64,000 nt of DNA from NCBI RefSeq assembly GCF_963259705.1, contig NC_081842.1, positions 183,338,349 to 183,402,348 of the forward strand, in the 5' to 3' direction. This document shows positions 10,161 through 22,767 of this stretch, one piece after another. Position numbers and translations under genes: made by a program. Source of the stretch: Myotis daubentonii. Its lineage: Eukaryota > Chordata > Mammalia > Chiroptera > Vespertilionidae. The stretch's first letter is position 1, and the number at the start of each line of letters is the position of its first letter. The notes beneath the pieces were generated by a model. The model had not been told where the DNA came from and ran no database searches. It worked only from the letters and a program-made list of their open reading frames with translations.

Positions 10161-10880
10161 GCGCCAACAGATGGGCAAATCCCCTTACAACATTCCCATC
10201 AAGTTGTTACTTGTACTTCCCAGGCACAGCCTCTGTGCTCCATGCTCTCAGGAAGCAACCTATTCCACTTTTGAGAAATCATGTTCGTTTTTTCCAGTAT
10301 CAGCCAAAAAATATTCCTTCCCATGATTTCTTCCCAATGATCCTAATTCTTCCCACACTCCACAAGTTCATTCCTTCTGCCCCATACAAACTTTCAGATG
10401 TTAAACGGTCATTAATTTATTCAACCATCCCCTTTACATGTGTAAAATCTTGTACTGGACATTGTTCAGGGCACAGAGACAAATGAAATTTGGATCCTGC
10501 CTTCACAGGCTCTTAGTCAAATAGGAGAGATTTTTTTAAAGCCATAAATAATATAATACGTACTACAAACATAAATGTCAAAAGAGAAATGCAGAGAAAG
10601 CATAGCAAGAGTTCAGAAAAGGGAAAGATTAATGCAATCTATGGAAGGGGTCAAGAAGTCAGGAAAAGCTTCATGACTGTTATCTGACACTTGAGATGGA
10701 CCTTGAAAATGGGCTTTTCCACTGAGAATAGGGCAGTGAAGTAGAGTCCCGTGGGTAAGAGTTTGGACTCTTGAAATACACGGCCCGATTTGAATCCTAG
10801 CTTTGCCACTCTCTAGTTTGGTGACTTTGTGCAAGTTACTCTGTGCTTCTATTTTCCTTTTTTATAAAATATAAAAATAT

Positions 10881-11095
10881 GCCCTAGCCGGTTTGGCTCA
10901 GTGGATAGAGCGTCAGCCTGCGGACTCAAGGGTCCCGGGTTCGATTCCGGTCAAGGGCATGTACCTTGGTTGCGGGCACATCCCCAGTGGGGTGTGTGCA
11001 GGAGGCAGCTGATAGATGTTTCTCTCTCATCGATGTTTCTGGCTCTCTATCCCTCTCCCTTCCTCTCTGTAAAAAAAAAAAAAATCAATAAAATG

Positions 11096-11104
<9 letters not shown>
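10881..11104 (+). mobile_element. Ves SINE, near full consensus
   Basis: Complete copy: gccctagccggtttggctca, B box ggttcgattcc, cctctctgt and an A-rich tail with aatcaataaaat. A boxes and B boxes are those of tRNA pol III promoters. Confidence 0.95.

Positions 11105-11155
<51 letters not shown>
11105..11155. repeat. (AT)n microsatellite
   Basis: About 25 AT units directly downstream of a SINE tail, a usual birthplace of microsatellites. Confidence 0.95.
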
Positions 11156-11157
<2 letters not shown>

Positions 11158-11644
11158 TATGAGATTTATGCATTTATACATGAAAAATACTGAGAACAAT
11201 ATCCAGCACTTGGCATTTTATAAGTGTTTGCTGTTGTTGTTATTATTATTGAGAAAATAGCAAAGACAGAGTTTGTAAAGGTGAGAAGGCATTAAATCTG
11301 TCTTGGTAAAAGCAAACAGTCCAGTCCAGTTTAAACATGCTTCTTCTTCGTGCTTCTCCCCCAAAACCCAAGTAGGTACAAATGTTAGCACAGAACGCGG
11401 CATATGGTGGGTATTTAAGAAATCTTCACCCTGCCATTTCCCTTCCCCTTTTCCTTTCCTTCTTGGCTCTGGTTTGTACTTTGCCTAAGGTAGTCATATT
11501 CTGCCTTGCATTATGATTATTTGTGTTATTACATAATCTGTCTCTTATATGCTTCCTAAGGTTATCTTGTATATAATAGCCCTCGTTCCCAAATCTGGCT
11601 GTGCCTGAGAACCTCTTGGGGGAACTTTAAAAATAAATAAGTTG

Positions 11645-11855
11645 TGTCCAGTCAGTGTGGCTCAGTTGGGTGTCATCCCAGGCCCATGCACCAGGAGGTC
11701 TCCAGTTAGACTCCAGGTCAGTTGGGGCACATTTCCGGTTTGTAGGCATGATCCCTGGTGGGAGACATGGAGGAGGCAGCCGATCTATATTTCTCTCTCT
11801 CCCTTCCCCTCTCTCTAAAAAAACAAACAAAAAACAATAAAAACATATTTAAAAA
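11645..11855 (+). mobile_element. Ves-like SINE, older subfamily
   Basis: Head tgtccagtcagtgtggctca, body with gggagacatggaggaggcag, and tail with cctctctctaaaaaaac. Confidence 0.85.
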
Positions 11856-13583
11856 AATAATTAAAAAATATATATGTATATGTTGTTAGGATCAACCTGA
11901 TGTAGGATTCAGAATTTCCAAAGGTATTCCAAGGCCAGGAATGTACATATTTAAAAGTTACAGAAAGTTCTTAATCTATCAGTAAACCCCATATTTGGGA
12001 ACCAGTTACCAATAGCACCTAATGATAAGGTGGGCACACAATACTTTCATGGACTGAAAAATGGAAGATCAGGACATAAAACTAGGTTGAAGCCATACTA
12101 GAAAGGTACTAAATGTCAGGCTGAATTGGTACAAAAGGCCAAACTAACCAACTTCAAAGCAACAATCCCTTATGAGGAACTTTAAAACAAAGGCACTTTC
12201 ATGCACTTCCGGTATACATTAATATGCATTTTCAAAAATCAGAGATAGGAGTCCCAGCAACAACACAGAGTGGGGTAACGATTAAAGAACCAGCTCTGGG
12301 CAGGGGACTTCCCCAAACCAGTTTTAAGTGCAATACAGAAAATAAACCCTAACTACTGGACAGAGAGGCCATATAGCCTCAGAGGTCAATCCAGAAACTG
12401 CCACCCAGAGGTTGAGCCACAAACTGACTCTTAGGTAAACACAAATTAAGGCAGTCTGGGAAACAAATACGGCCTGCTTTAAAATCAGGACTGTGGTTTA
12501 CAACACGGAGGAACAGTGTATCGCAGGGAAATTCAACATTCTCCTGAATACCTGGAAGGACTAAGGCAAGCCAGACTGAAGAGTAGAAAAACCGAAGGAC
12601 CTTCACTACTGCAAATTTTTATTTATTTATTTTTATTCTTTTTTCACCTTTTAACTAAGAAACCAATTTTTTTTTCTTTTTCCATCACCTGATTTTACCC
12701 TTTTAATTACTACATTTTTATTTTTAACCAGTATTATTACTGCTACCATCTTACCATTTTTTTAAAGTGTCGTTTTATTTTCTCTTTATTTTATTTTGAG
12801 ATTAGTGTTCTACATTATATTTTCATCATTCCTTCAGCATCATTTTTCTCTAACTCAATTTTACCTCTATGCTAAAACCCTCTTCCTCACTTTTCCCTTT
12901 TGTTGTCCTGTTTCTCTTACCCTATTCCTGCTTTAGATTTTCCCTACTCCTTCTTTTCACCCCCTGTCAAAATTTCACCCTACTTATATATCCTATTTCC
13001 AATTTCCTGTAAATCCTTATACACCTCTCCCTTATCTTTCTTCACTATCCAAATTTTTTTTTCTTTTCTCTTTCTATTGTTTTGTTGTTGATTGCTTGAT
13101 TGTTGAGTGTATTGGGGTTTTTTTTTAGGATTGTTTGTGAGGTTGTTTTGCTTTTTTTCATTTTCTGCTGATCCCCCCTCCCCCCCCCCCCCCCCGGTTG
13201 TTTTTGTGCTTCTGCTTTTCTGCTTTCCCTTGCCTTGCTTGATATTATTGGTTGTTTGTAATTTGCATTCATCTCCAGGGATCTGTTGCTGGAATTTGTT
13301 GGGATTAGTGGCGGTTCTATCGGAGTTTTCTCCTCATATAAATAGTCTTTTCCCCTCTTCTACTTCATTCTCTCTTACTTTTTTTTCCTCCTTTTTCCCA
13401 ATTTCATTTTTGCACTCCTTTTTTTTCTTTTCCTTTTTTCTTCTTTTTCTTTTTTCTCTTTTATCTTTTTTATCTTTTTCTCCTCTTTCTTCCTTATCCC
13501 CTAATTCTCTTAGCTCAGGTGGTCACCTTTGTTTGGGGTTATTAATATCGTGAATACATTTGTATTCAGTGCCTGGTACATTG

Positions 13584-13966
13584 TGTTAGGTCGGAGAGAG
13601 CCCAGGATCAGATACATGTGATGAGACAATGGACTTCCCCTGGAATTTCTCACAGATCAACGTGCCAGACACAGATACCAGCTTCTTCTCCCTTAATCCA
13701 CATACCCCCACACAGATACTGACTTCTTTCTGAATACCCCCACCCATTCCCTGCGGCAGAGAATTCCCCAGCTCATGTCCCTGCCCCTCACCCAACCACA
13801 GTATAAAAAAAGCGCCCCCCTCATTGTTGGCGTGAATCCACGTGCCCTGTCCTTGGGGTACGTGGGTCTACCGGGGACGCAGAAATAAACCTTTTCCTTT
13901 CCTTTCTTTTCTGATTCACTGGACTCTCGATTTCTTGCGCCGCCTCCTGAGCCACCAAACCTAACA
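13584..13966 (+). mobile_element. Solo LTR of an endogenous retrovirus inside the L1 5' UTR
   Basis: Ends TGTTAGGT...ACCTAACA, with a 5-bp target duplication cattg (13579-13583, 13967-13971). A TATA-like tataaaaaaag near 13802 and the signal aaataaacc near 13884 fit an LTR promoter and polyadenylation site. No internal retroviral sequence remains. Confidence 0.9.
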
Positions 13967-14075
13967 CATTGTGCCGTGTTGTATTGTATTTTGTGCCTTT
14001 AAATCAGCACAGCAGATCCAAGCAACAGCAGCCTCCTGATCACCACACCCTCTGCCTGAGGAACAGCAGCTGTAC

Positions 14076-14273
14076 GTGAAGCCTCCCCCCACCAGCCAGA
14101 AGAGCCACCACAGCTGTGAACAGCACCCACCAGAGGAGCTGCTGCCAACTGAGGAGCAGCTGCTACCACAACCGCCCGAGGATCAACCACAGCCCGAAGA
14201 GCCACTGCCACCCCTGGAGCAGCCACTAAACGACTCAACGTCTAGATATGTCAGTGAGATCAAACATGGGTAG
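14076..14273 (+). other. Short Pro/Glu/Gln-rich open frame upstream of L1 ORF1
   Basis: 65 codons rich in P, E and Q (for example EELLPTEEQLLPQPPEDQPQ), located in the L1 leader and overlapping the first ORF1 codons at 14248 in another frame. It may be an upstream ORF or simply a low-complexity leader; no homology is recognised. Confidence 0.4.
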
Positions 14274-15147
14274 ACAAAGAAACCCCCAAAGGAAAGAAAA
14301 GGAGGACTGCCCAGAAAAGCAGCTAAGTGATACAGAGGCATGCAACATGACAGAAAAAGAATTCAGATTAAGGGTCCTAGAGTGCATACACCAGATGGAG
14401 GAAAAAATCAAAAGCTTATGCAAGAAGCAAGAAGAAACAGATGAAAATATCAATAACTTACGTAAGAACCAAAAAGAAATGAAGAGCGATATAGTTGCAA
14501 TAAAAAACACCATTGAAAGTTTCAACAGTAGACTAGGAGAAGCAGAGGACCAAATTAGTGAATTAGAAGACAAGGAAGCAAAACACACCCAAACTGAACT
14601 GCAATTAGAGAAAAAAATTAAAAGACAGGAGGAGAGCCTAAGGGAGCTTTGCGACATGAAATGAAACAACATACGAATAATAGGGGTGCCAGAACAACAA
14701 AAAGAGGAACAAGGATTAGAAAACCTATTAGAAGAAATAATATCAGAAAACTTCCCTGAGGTGGGGAAGAAGTCACACAAGCACAGAGAGTCCCAAACAA
14801 GGTGAAGCCGAAAAGACCCACACCAAGACACATCATAATCACCATGGCAAATGTTCAGACAAAGAGAGAATCTTACAGGCTGCAAGAGAGAGACGGAAAG
14901 TTACATACGAGGGATCTCCCATTAGATTATCAAATGATTTCTCAACAGAAACACATCAGGCCAGAAAAGAATGGACGGAAATTTACAAAGTGATGCAAAG
15001 CAAAGGACTGAATCCAAGAATACTCTATCCAGCAAGGCTATCATTCAAAATTGAAGGGGAAATAAGAAGCTTCACAGACAAAAAAAGGCTAAGAAAGTTT
15101 ATCACCACCAAGCCAGCAATGCAAGAAATGCTAAAGGGACTGGTGTA
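14248..15147 (+). pseudogene. L1 ORF1 (RNA-binding chaperone), disrupted
   Basis: Codes for the L1 nucleic-acid-binding protein: an N-terminal charged part, a coiled coil with many K/E residues, then the RRM and C-terminal domain. An in-frame TGA at 14662-14664 stops it after 138 codons, just before the conserved NNIRIIGVPE segment. At least two frameshifts follow (one close to 14770). The natural stop appears at about 15145. Confidence 0.9.
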
Positions 15148-16374
15148 AAAAGAAGAAATAAAAAGCTCAGAAAGAAAACAGAAACACAAAAAAAGAAATG
15201 GCTACAAACAAGTACCTATCAATAATAACTTTAAATGTAAATGGACTAAATGCTCCAACCAAAAGACATCGAGTGGCTGAATGGATAAAAACACATGACC
15301 CATACATTTGCTGTCTACAAGAGACCCACCTCAGAATAAGGGACTCACACAGACTGAAAGTGAAGGGATGGAAAAATATCTTTCAGGCAAATGGAAAGGA
15401 AAAGAAAGCTGGGGTAGCAATACTGATATCGGACAAAATAGACCTCAAAGTGAAGGCCATAACAAGAGATAAGGAAGACCACTTCATAATACTAAAGGGA
15501 GCAATACAACAAGAAGATATAACCCTGATAAACATATATGCACCCAATGCAGGAGCACAAAATACATAAAAAACTCCTGGAAGATATCAAAGGAGAGACT
15601 GACAACAATACAATCATAGTAGGGGACTGTAATACACCACTGACATCACTGGATAAATCCGCTAGACAAACAATCAGCAAAGAAACAGCAATCCTAAATG
15701 ACTCACTAGATCAGATGGACTTAATTGACATCTTCAGAACACTTCACCCCAAAGCCACGGAATATACATTCTACTCAAGTGCTCATGGACATATTCAAAA
15801 ATAGACCACATACTGGGTCACAAACAAAGTCTCCCCAATTTCAAGAAGATTGAAATCATACCAACCATCTTCTCAGACCACGATGGCATAATATTAGAAA
15901 TAAACTATAATTTAAAAAAACCCAAAATATTCAAACACTTGGAAACTGAATAGCATGTTATTAAATATGGATTGGGTTACCAATGAGATCAAAGAAGAAA
16001 TTAAAAACATCCTGAAAACTAATGACAATGAAAACACAACAATCCAATACCTATGGGACGCAATGAAAGCAGTCCTGAGAGGGAAGTTTATAGCTCTACA
16101 GGCCTATCTCAAAAAACAAGAAAAAATGGTAGTAAATCATCTAACTCTACAACTCAAAGAATTAGAAAGAGAGCAACAAGAAAACCCTGGAGTGAGCAGA
16201 GGGAAGGAGATAATAAAGATGAGAGCAGAAATAAATGACCTAGAGACCAAAAAAACAATACAGAAAATCAATGAAACCAAGAGCTGGTTCTTTGAAAGGA
16301 TAAACAAGATTGACGAACCTCTAGCCAGGCTCACCAAGAAGCAAAGAGAGAGGACCCAAATAAACAAAATCAGA

Positions 16375-16594
16375 GCCAAAACCGGTTTAGCTCAGTGGAT
16401 AGAGCATCGGCCTGAAGACTGAAAGGTCCCAGGTTCGATTCCGGTCAAGGGCATATACCTGGGTTGCGGGCACATCTACAGTAGGAGATGTGCAGGAGGC
16501 AGCTGATCGATGTTTCTCTCTCATTGATGTTTCTAACTCTCTACCTCTCTCCCTTCCTCTCTGTAAAAAATCAATAAAATATATTTTCTTAAAA
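16375..16594 (+). mobile_element. Ves SINE inserted in L1 ORF2
   Basis: 9-bp duplication aaaatcaga (16366-16374, 16595-16603). Head gccaaaaccggtttagctca and tail aatcaataaaatat. Confidence 0.95.
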
Positions 16595-18634
16595 AAAATC
16601 AGAAATGATAGAGGCGAAATAACAACAGACCCCACAGAAATACAAATGATTGTTAAAAAATACTATGGACAACTCTACTCCAACAAACTAGACAACTTGG
16701 AGGAAATGGACAAATTCCTAGAAAAATACAACATTCCAAAACTCAATCAGAAAGAATCTAAAAATCTCAACTGGCCAATAACTATGGAAGAAATTGAAGC
16801 AGTCATCAAAAAGCTTCCAGCAAACAAAAGCCCAGGACCAGACAGCTTCACAGGGGAGTGTTACCAAACATTCAAGGAAGAACTAAAACCTATCCTCCTC
16901 AGACTACTACAAAAAATTCAAGAGGAAGGAACACTTCCAAGTTCATTCTATGAAGCCAGCAACACCCTAATACCAAAACCAGGTAAAGACAACACAATGA
17001 AAGCGAATTACAGGCCGATATCCCTCATGAACATAGATGACAAAATCCTCAACAAAATCGTAGCAAATTGGATCCAGCAGTACATCAGAAAGATCATACA
17101 CCATGACCAAGTAGGATTTATCCCAGGGATACAAGGATGGTACAATATCCAAAAATCAGTAAACGTGATACATCACATAAACAAATTGAAAGAAAAAACC
17201 ACATAGTCATATCAATTGATGCAGAAAAAGCATTTTACAAAATCCAACACCCATTTTTGATAAAAACTCTCAGCAAGGTGGGAATAGAAGGATCATACCT
17301 CAACATAATAAAAGCCATATATGACAAGCCCACAGCCAACATCATACCCAATGGACAAAAACTAACACCATTTCCCCCTAAGAACAGGAACAAGACAGGG
17401 ATGCCCACTCTCACCACTCCTGTTCAACATAGTACTGGAAGTATTAGCCATTGCAATTAGACAAGAAGAAGAAATAAAAGGCATCCAAATTGGAAAAGAG
17501 GAAGTAAAACTGTCATTTGCAGACGACATGATATTATACATACAAAACCCTAAAGACTCCATCAAAAAACTACTAGACTTAATACATGAATTTGGCAATG
17601 TAGCAGGATACAAAATTAACCCCAAGAAATCTAAGGCATTTCTATACACCAATAGTGAACTCTCAGAAAGAGAGACTAAAAAAACAATCCCATTTACCAT
17701 CGCACCAAAAAAATTAAGCTACCTAGGAATAAACTTAACTACAGAGGTAAAAGACCTCTACTCAGAAAACTACAGGACGTTGAAAAAAGAGATAGAGGAA
17801 GACATAAACAGATGGAAGAACATACCGTGTTCATGGATTGGTAGAATCAACATCATGAAAATGTCCATACTACCCAAAGCAATCTATAAATTCAACGCAC
17901 TTCCCATTAAAATACCAATGGCATGTTTCACAGATCTAGAACGAACTCTCCAAAAATTCATCTGGAATAAAAGAAGACCCCGAAGAGCTGCAGCGATCCT
18001 GAGAAAGAACAAAGTAGGTGGGATCTCAATACCATATATCAAGCTGTATTACAAAGCCACTGTTCTCAAAACTGCCTGGTACTGGCACAAGAACAGACAT
18101 ATAGATCAATGGAATAGAATAGAGAGCCCAGAAATCAGCCCGAACCAATATGCTCAATTAACATTTGACAAAGGAGGCAAGAACATACAATGGAGTCAAG
18201 ATAGTCTCTTCAATAAATGGTACTGGGAAAATTGGACGGATACATGCAAGAAAATGAAACTAGACCACCAACTTACACCATACACAAAAATAAACTCAAA
18301 ATGGATAAAGGACTTAAATGTACGACAGGAAACCATAAAAATTCTAGAAGAATCCAAAGGCAACAAAATCTCAGACATATGCCAAAGCAATTTCTTCACT
18401 GATACAGCTCCTAGGGCACTTGAAACTAAAGAGAAAATGAACAAATGGGACTACATCAAAATAAAAAGCTTCTGCACAGCAAAAGAAACCATCAACAAAA
18501 CAACAAGAAAGCCCACTGCATGGGAAAACATATTTGCCAATGTCATATCAGATAAGGGCCTAATCTCCAAAATTTATAGGGAACTCATACAACTTAACAA
18601 AAGGAAGATAAACAATCCAATCAAAAAATGGGCA

Positions 18635-18849
18635 CCGAAACCGGTTTGGCTCAGTGGATAGAGCGTCGGCCTGCGGACTGAAGGGTCCCGGGTTCGATTC
18701 CGGTCAGGGGCATGTACCTGGGTTGCAGGCACATCCCCAGTGGGAGATGTGCAGGAGGCAGCTGATCCGTGTTTCTCTCTCATTGATGTTTCTGACTCTC
18801 TGTCTCTTTCCCTTCCTCTCTGTGATAACTCAATAAAATATATTAAAAA
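18635..18849 (+). mobile_element. Ves SINE inserted in L1 ORF2 3' part
   Basis: 12-bp duplication aaaaaatgggca (18623-18634, 18850-18861). Head ccgaaaccggtttggctcag, B box ggttcgattcc. Confidence 0.95.
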
Positions 18850-19986
18850 AAAAAATGGGCAAAGGATCTAAATAGGCACCTTTCAAAAGAGGACAGTCAG
18901 AAAGCCAAGAGACATATAAAAACATGCTCAAAGTCACTAATCATCTGAGAGATGCAAATCAAAACAACAATGAGGTACCATCTCACACCTGTCAGACTGG
19001 CTATCATCAACAAATCAACAAACGACAAGTGCTGGAGAGGATGTGGAGAAAAAAGAACACTCGTGCACTGATGGTGGGAATGCAGAATGATGCAGCCACT
19101 ATGGAAGACAATATGGAGTTTCCTCAAAAAACTACAAATGGAACTCCCATTTGACCCTGTGATCCCACTTCTAGGAATATATCCCAAGAAACCAGAAACA
19201 CCAATCAGAAAGGATATATGCACCCATATGTTCATAGCAGCACAATTCACCATAGCTAAGATCTGGGAACAGCCTAAGTGTCCATCAGTAGATGAATGGA
19301 TTAGAAAACTGTGGTACATCTACACGATGGAATACTATGCTGCTGTAAAAAAGAAGGAACGCTTACCATTTGCAACGGCATGGATGGAACTGGAGAGCAT
19401 TATGCTAAGTGAAATAAGCCAGTCAATGAAGGAAAAATACCTCATGATCTCACTCATTCATGGATAATAAAGACCATTATAAACTTATGAACAAAAATAG
19501 ATACAGAGGCAGAGCTGCCTCAAACAGATTGTCAAACTGCAGCGGGAAGGCCAGGGAGAGTAGGGGGGCAGAAGCGGGGGGTAAGAGATCAACCGAAGGA
19601 CTTATATGCATGCATATAAGCATAACCAATGGACATAAGACACTGGGGGGTAGGGGAGGCCAGGGGAATGTCAAGTGCGGGGGAAAAAAGGAGACATATG
19701 TAATACCCTTTGTAATACTTTAAGCAATAAAACAATAAAAAAAAAAATCAGAGATAGTTAAGAACATGCCAGAGTCAAATTTTACATATTCATTTTAAAC
19801 CAGAGCGCAGTAAGTGTTAAGTAATACGTATGAAAGCACTTTACAACCTGTGATAGAAAATGATGACATTATTTGGACACTAATTTATTTTTTGTTATAT
19901 GACCATTACAATGTAAAACAAACTCAGGTTTAATGTGATCTTTCTCTTTGCAAAATCTAAAAAGACTTGATATTTTTAAACTGAGT

Positions 19987-22345
19987 GAATGAGGAGAAAC
20001 CAAGATGGCGGCATAGGTAAACACCGGAAATTGCTGCTTCGCACAACTACTTCAAAAATACAACTAAAAGACAAAACGGACATCATCCAGAACCACAGGA
20101 AGGCTGGCTGAGTGGAAATTCTACAACTAGAAGGAAAGAGAAAAGCACACTGAGACTCAGAGGAGGTGCAGTGTGGAAGTAAAGTGCAGAGGTACGGAGG
20201 CGCACATGGAAAGGGCTGGCAACTGAGGACGTGTCTGACTTTTTCAATCGGGAGGTATTCTCAAGCTCCTGGCTGCTCTGAACTCCAGTTCAGGGCGAGT
20301 CTCTGGGCACCCAGACTCATACGGGGAGAAACTGGACTGTCTGGCATCGGTCGGAACTCGAGGGCGGCTTTCTCTCAGTGGTGCTTGCAGCGATTACCGG
20401 GACACTGAGACCCTGGGCCCCTTAGGGCAGGACTGAGGAGCAGCCATAAGCTGTTTGCTCTACCCTGCTGATCCCCTGAGACCCAGGCTCACCCAAGCTG
20501 TGCACAGAGGCTTTTGCATATGAAAGGCCTGGCCCTTTGCAATCTGAAAATTACCTAACAAATTGCAGCTGGGTCAGAGAGACCCAGAACTTCCAAAAGA
20601 AGGCCCAAGGCCCCACAGCAGCTTGCATTGCTTCACAGCTGGGCCTCATCTGGGCACCTCCAAATCCCAAACAAAGAAGAGGAATCTGCAGATCTCTCCA
20701 TAGCTCCTGCTGGGTAGCCTCAGGCAGAGGCTAAATTAGAACCTCCTTAGAGATCCAAGAGCCAGTGTACCCGGTGGTCAGAGTGGGACCATCCAGATTA
20801 CAACTCCTCAGATCCATAAGGGACACACTCAGGGGGCAGACTCAGTGAGCACCAAAGCCCCACTGAAGCAAGTCTTGCCCCAGAAGGGTGTCTTCAGCAC
20901 AGAAGTTCTCCCATCGTAGACACAGCTGATTCTCACAGCCAATTGGCCTGGAGGTCAATTCCTCCCAGTGATACCTACAACAATCAAGGCTTAACTACAA
21001 CAAGCCTGTGCACAAAGCCCACAAAGGGGTGCACCAAGAGTGTCCATCTCAGGTAATTGGGGAGGCTGAGCCACTGGGCCCTATAGGACACCTAACAGAG
21101 AAAGCCACTCTACCAACACAGGGAAGCAGCCAAAATGTGGAGACAAAGAAACAGGTCACAAATGACAGAAATGGAGGAAAGCAAACTACTGGATATAGAG
21201 TTCTAAACCACACTTTTAAGGTTTTTCAAGAATTTTCTAGAAACCGCCGATAAATTTAGTAAGACCCTCAAGAAATCTAGTGAGACATTCGAGGATATGA
21301 ACAAGGAACAACTAGAAATTAAGCATACACTGACTGAAATAAAGTATATTATACAGACTCCCAACAGCAGACCAGAGGATCGCAAGAATCAAGTCAAAGA
21401 TTTGAAATACGAAGAGGCAAAAAACATCCAACCGGTAAAACAAAAAGAAAAAAGAATCCAAAAATATGAAGATAGTGTAAGGAGCCTCTGCGACAGCTTC
21501 AAGCGTACCAACATCCAAATTATGGGGGTGCCAGAAGAAGAGAGAGAGCAAGATATTGAAAACCTATTTGAAGAAATAATGACAGAAAACTTCCCCTACC
21601 TGGGGAAAGAAATAGACTTACAAGTCCAGGAAGCGCAGAGAACCCCAAACAAAAGGAATCCAAAGAGGACCACACCAAGACACATCATCATTAAAATACC
21701 AAGAGCAAAAGACAAAGAGAGAATCTTAAAAGCAGCAAGAGAAAAACAGTCAGTTAACCTACAAGGAAGTACCCATACGACTGTCAGCTGATTTCTCAAC
21801 AGAAACTATGCAGGCCAGAAGAGAATGGCAAGAAATATTCAAAGTGATGAATACCAAGAACCTACAACCAAGATTACTTTATCCAGCAAAGCTATCATTC
21901 AGAACTGAAGGTCAGATAAAGAACCTCACAGATAAGGAAAAGCTAAAGGAGTTCATCACCACCAAACCAGTATTATATGAAATGTTGAAAGGTATCCTTT
22001 AAGAAGAGGAAGAAGAAGAAAAAGGTAAAGATACAAATTATGAACAACAAATACACATCTATCAACAAGTGAATCTAAAAATCAAGTGAATAAATAATCT
22101 GATGAACAGAATAAACTGGTGATTATAATAGAATCAGGGGCATAGAAAGGGAGTGGACTATTCTTGGGGGGGGGGGAGGGATGTGGGGGGTGCGGGAAGA
22201 GACTGGACAAAAATCGTGCACCTATGGATGAGGACAGTGGGAGGGGGGGTGAGGGCGGAGGGTGGGGTGGGAATTGGGTGGAGGGGAGCTATGGGGGGAA
22301 AAAAGAGAAACAACTGTAATAATCTGAACAATAAAGTTTTAATTT
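19987..22345 (+). mobile_element. HAL1-like (ORF1-only L1) element, copy 2, full length
   Basis: Begins gaggagaaaccaagatggcg and ends in a G-rich 3' UTR and aataaagttttaatttttt. ORF1 homology runs from about 21135 to 22002 and is broken: the start codon is changed (ATGCCGAGA is now ATGTGGAGA), there is a stop near 21205, and a shift lies near 21790. After ORF1 only about 340 bp of 3' UTR follow, with no endonuclease or reverse transcriptase. Confidence 0.85.
21297..21791 (+). pseudogene. HAL1-like ORF1 fragment
   Basis: 164-codon open part of ORF1 with [40 protein letters not shown] and the C-terminal [17 protein letters not shown] stretch. These are the coiled-coil end, RRM and C-terminal domain of L1 ORF1p. 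The frame is lost at about 21790. Confidence 0.85.
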
Positions 22346-22767
22346 TTTAAAAAAACATATGATAACACTTTGGAGAATGATTTGGCAGATCCTTATAAAG
22401 TTAAAAATACATCTACCCTATGACCCAGCAATTCCACTAAGTCCGTGGTCGGCAAACCGCAGCTCGCGAGCCACATGCAGCTCTTTGGCCCCTTGAGTGT
22501 GGCTCTTCCACAAAATACCACGTGCGGGCGTGCACGTACAGTGCAATTGAAACTTCATGGCCCATGCGCAGAAGTCGGTATTTTGTGGAAGAGCCACACT
22601 CAAGGGGCCAAAGAGCCACATGTGGCTCGTGATCCGCAGTTTGCCGAGCCGCGGTTTGCCAACCACTGCACTAAGTGATTAACCCTAAAATGCAAAAGAT
22701 ATGTCCACAAATAGACTTGTACAAAAATGTTCACAGCAGCCTTATTATTATAGTCTCAAATAGGAGT
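22346..22767 (+). mobile_element. Old L1 ORF2 fragment, split by a hAT MITE
   Basis: Contains aatgatttggcagatcctta and tatgacccagcaattccact, then aatgttcacagcagcctta, well-known pieces of the 3' half of old L1 ORF2. Too degraded to translate. Confidence 0.75.
22443..22668. mobile_element. Palindromic hAT MITE
   Basis: Flanked by a perfect 8-bp duplication cactaagt (22435-22442, 22669-22676). Nearly the whole 226 bp folds on itself: ccacactcaaggggccaaag near the right pairs with its complement near 22482-22501. TIR core ggtcggcaaaccgc / gcggtttgccaacc. Confidence 0.92.

Larger units (their letters stand above)
10735..11235 (+). repeat. MIR SINE, split by a Ves SINE
   Basis: Typical MIR core (ttgaatcctagctttgccac and gtgactttgtgcaagttact) before 10880. 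Its 3' part (cagcacttggcattttataa) resumes after the Ves SINE and AT repeat. Confidence 0.7.
15198..19467 (+). pseudogene. L1 ORF2 (endonuclease / reverse transcriptase), disrupted
   Basis: Begins MATNKYLSIITLNVNGLNAP, the apurinic-type endonuclease domain (with QETHL). The reverse transcriptase lies at about 16790-17700, with the FADD catalytic motif at 17516-17527. Several frameshifts (near 15569, 15800, 17200, 17400) and two SINE insertions break it. The C-terminal part reads to a stop at 19465-19467. The enzyme once performed target-primed reverse transcription of L1 and SINE RNAs. Confidence 0.92.
12249..19742 (+). mobile_element. Full-length L1 retrotransposon, inactive, with three nested insertions
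   Basis: Perfect 15-bp target duplication aaaaatcagagatag (12234-12248 and 19743-19757) brackets the whole element. It has a 5' UTR with a long pyrimidine-rich tract (12600-13550), ORF1 (from 14248), ORF2 (from 15198 to about 19467), a G-rich 3' UTR and poly-A. Nested inside are a solo LTR (13584-13966) and two Ves SINEs. Removing these leaves about 6.7 kb, a normal L1 length. Both ORFs carry stops and frameshifts, so the copy cannot move by itself. Confidence 0.95.

Noticed and set aside
10881..10960. tRNA gene-like sequence with A and B boxes
   Set aside because: It is the head of a Ves SINE, repeated about thirty times here with A-rich tails and target duplications; not a real tRNA gene.
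13107..13553. 148-codon frame rich in F, L and S
   Set aside because: It is the translation of the T/C-rich L1 leader, not a membrane protein.
13584..13966. Complete provirus
   Set aside because: Only one LTR with its own 5-bp duplication is present; no internal coding region lies beside it.
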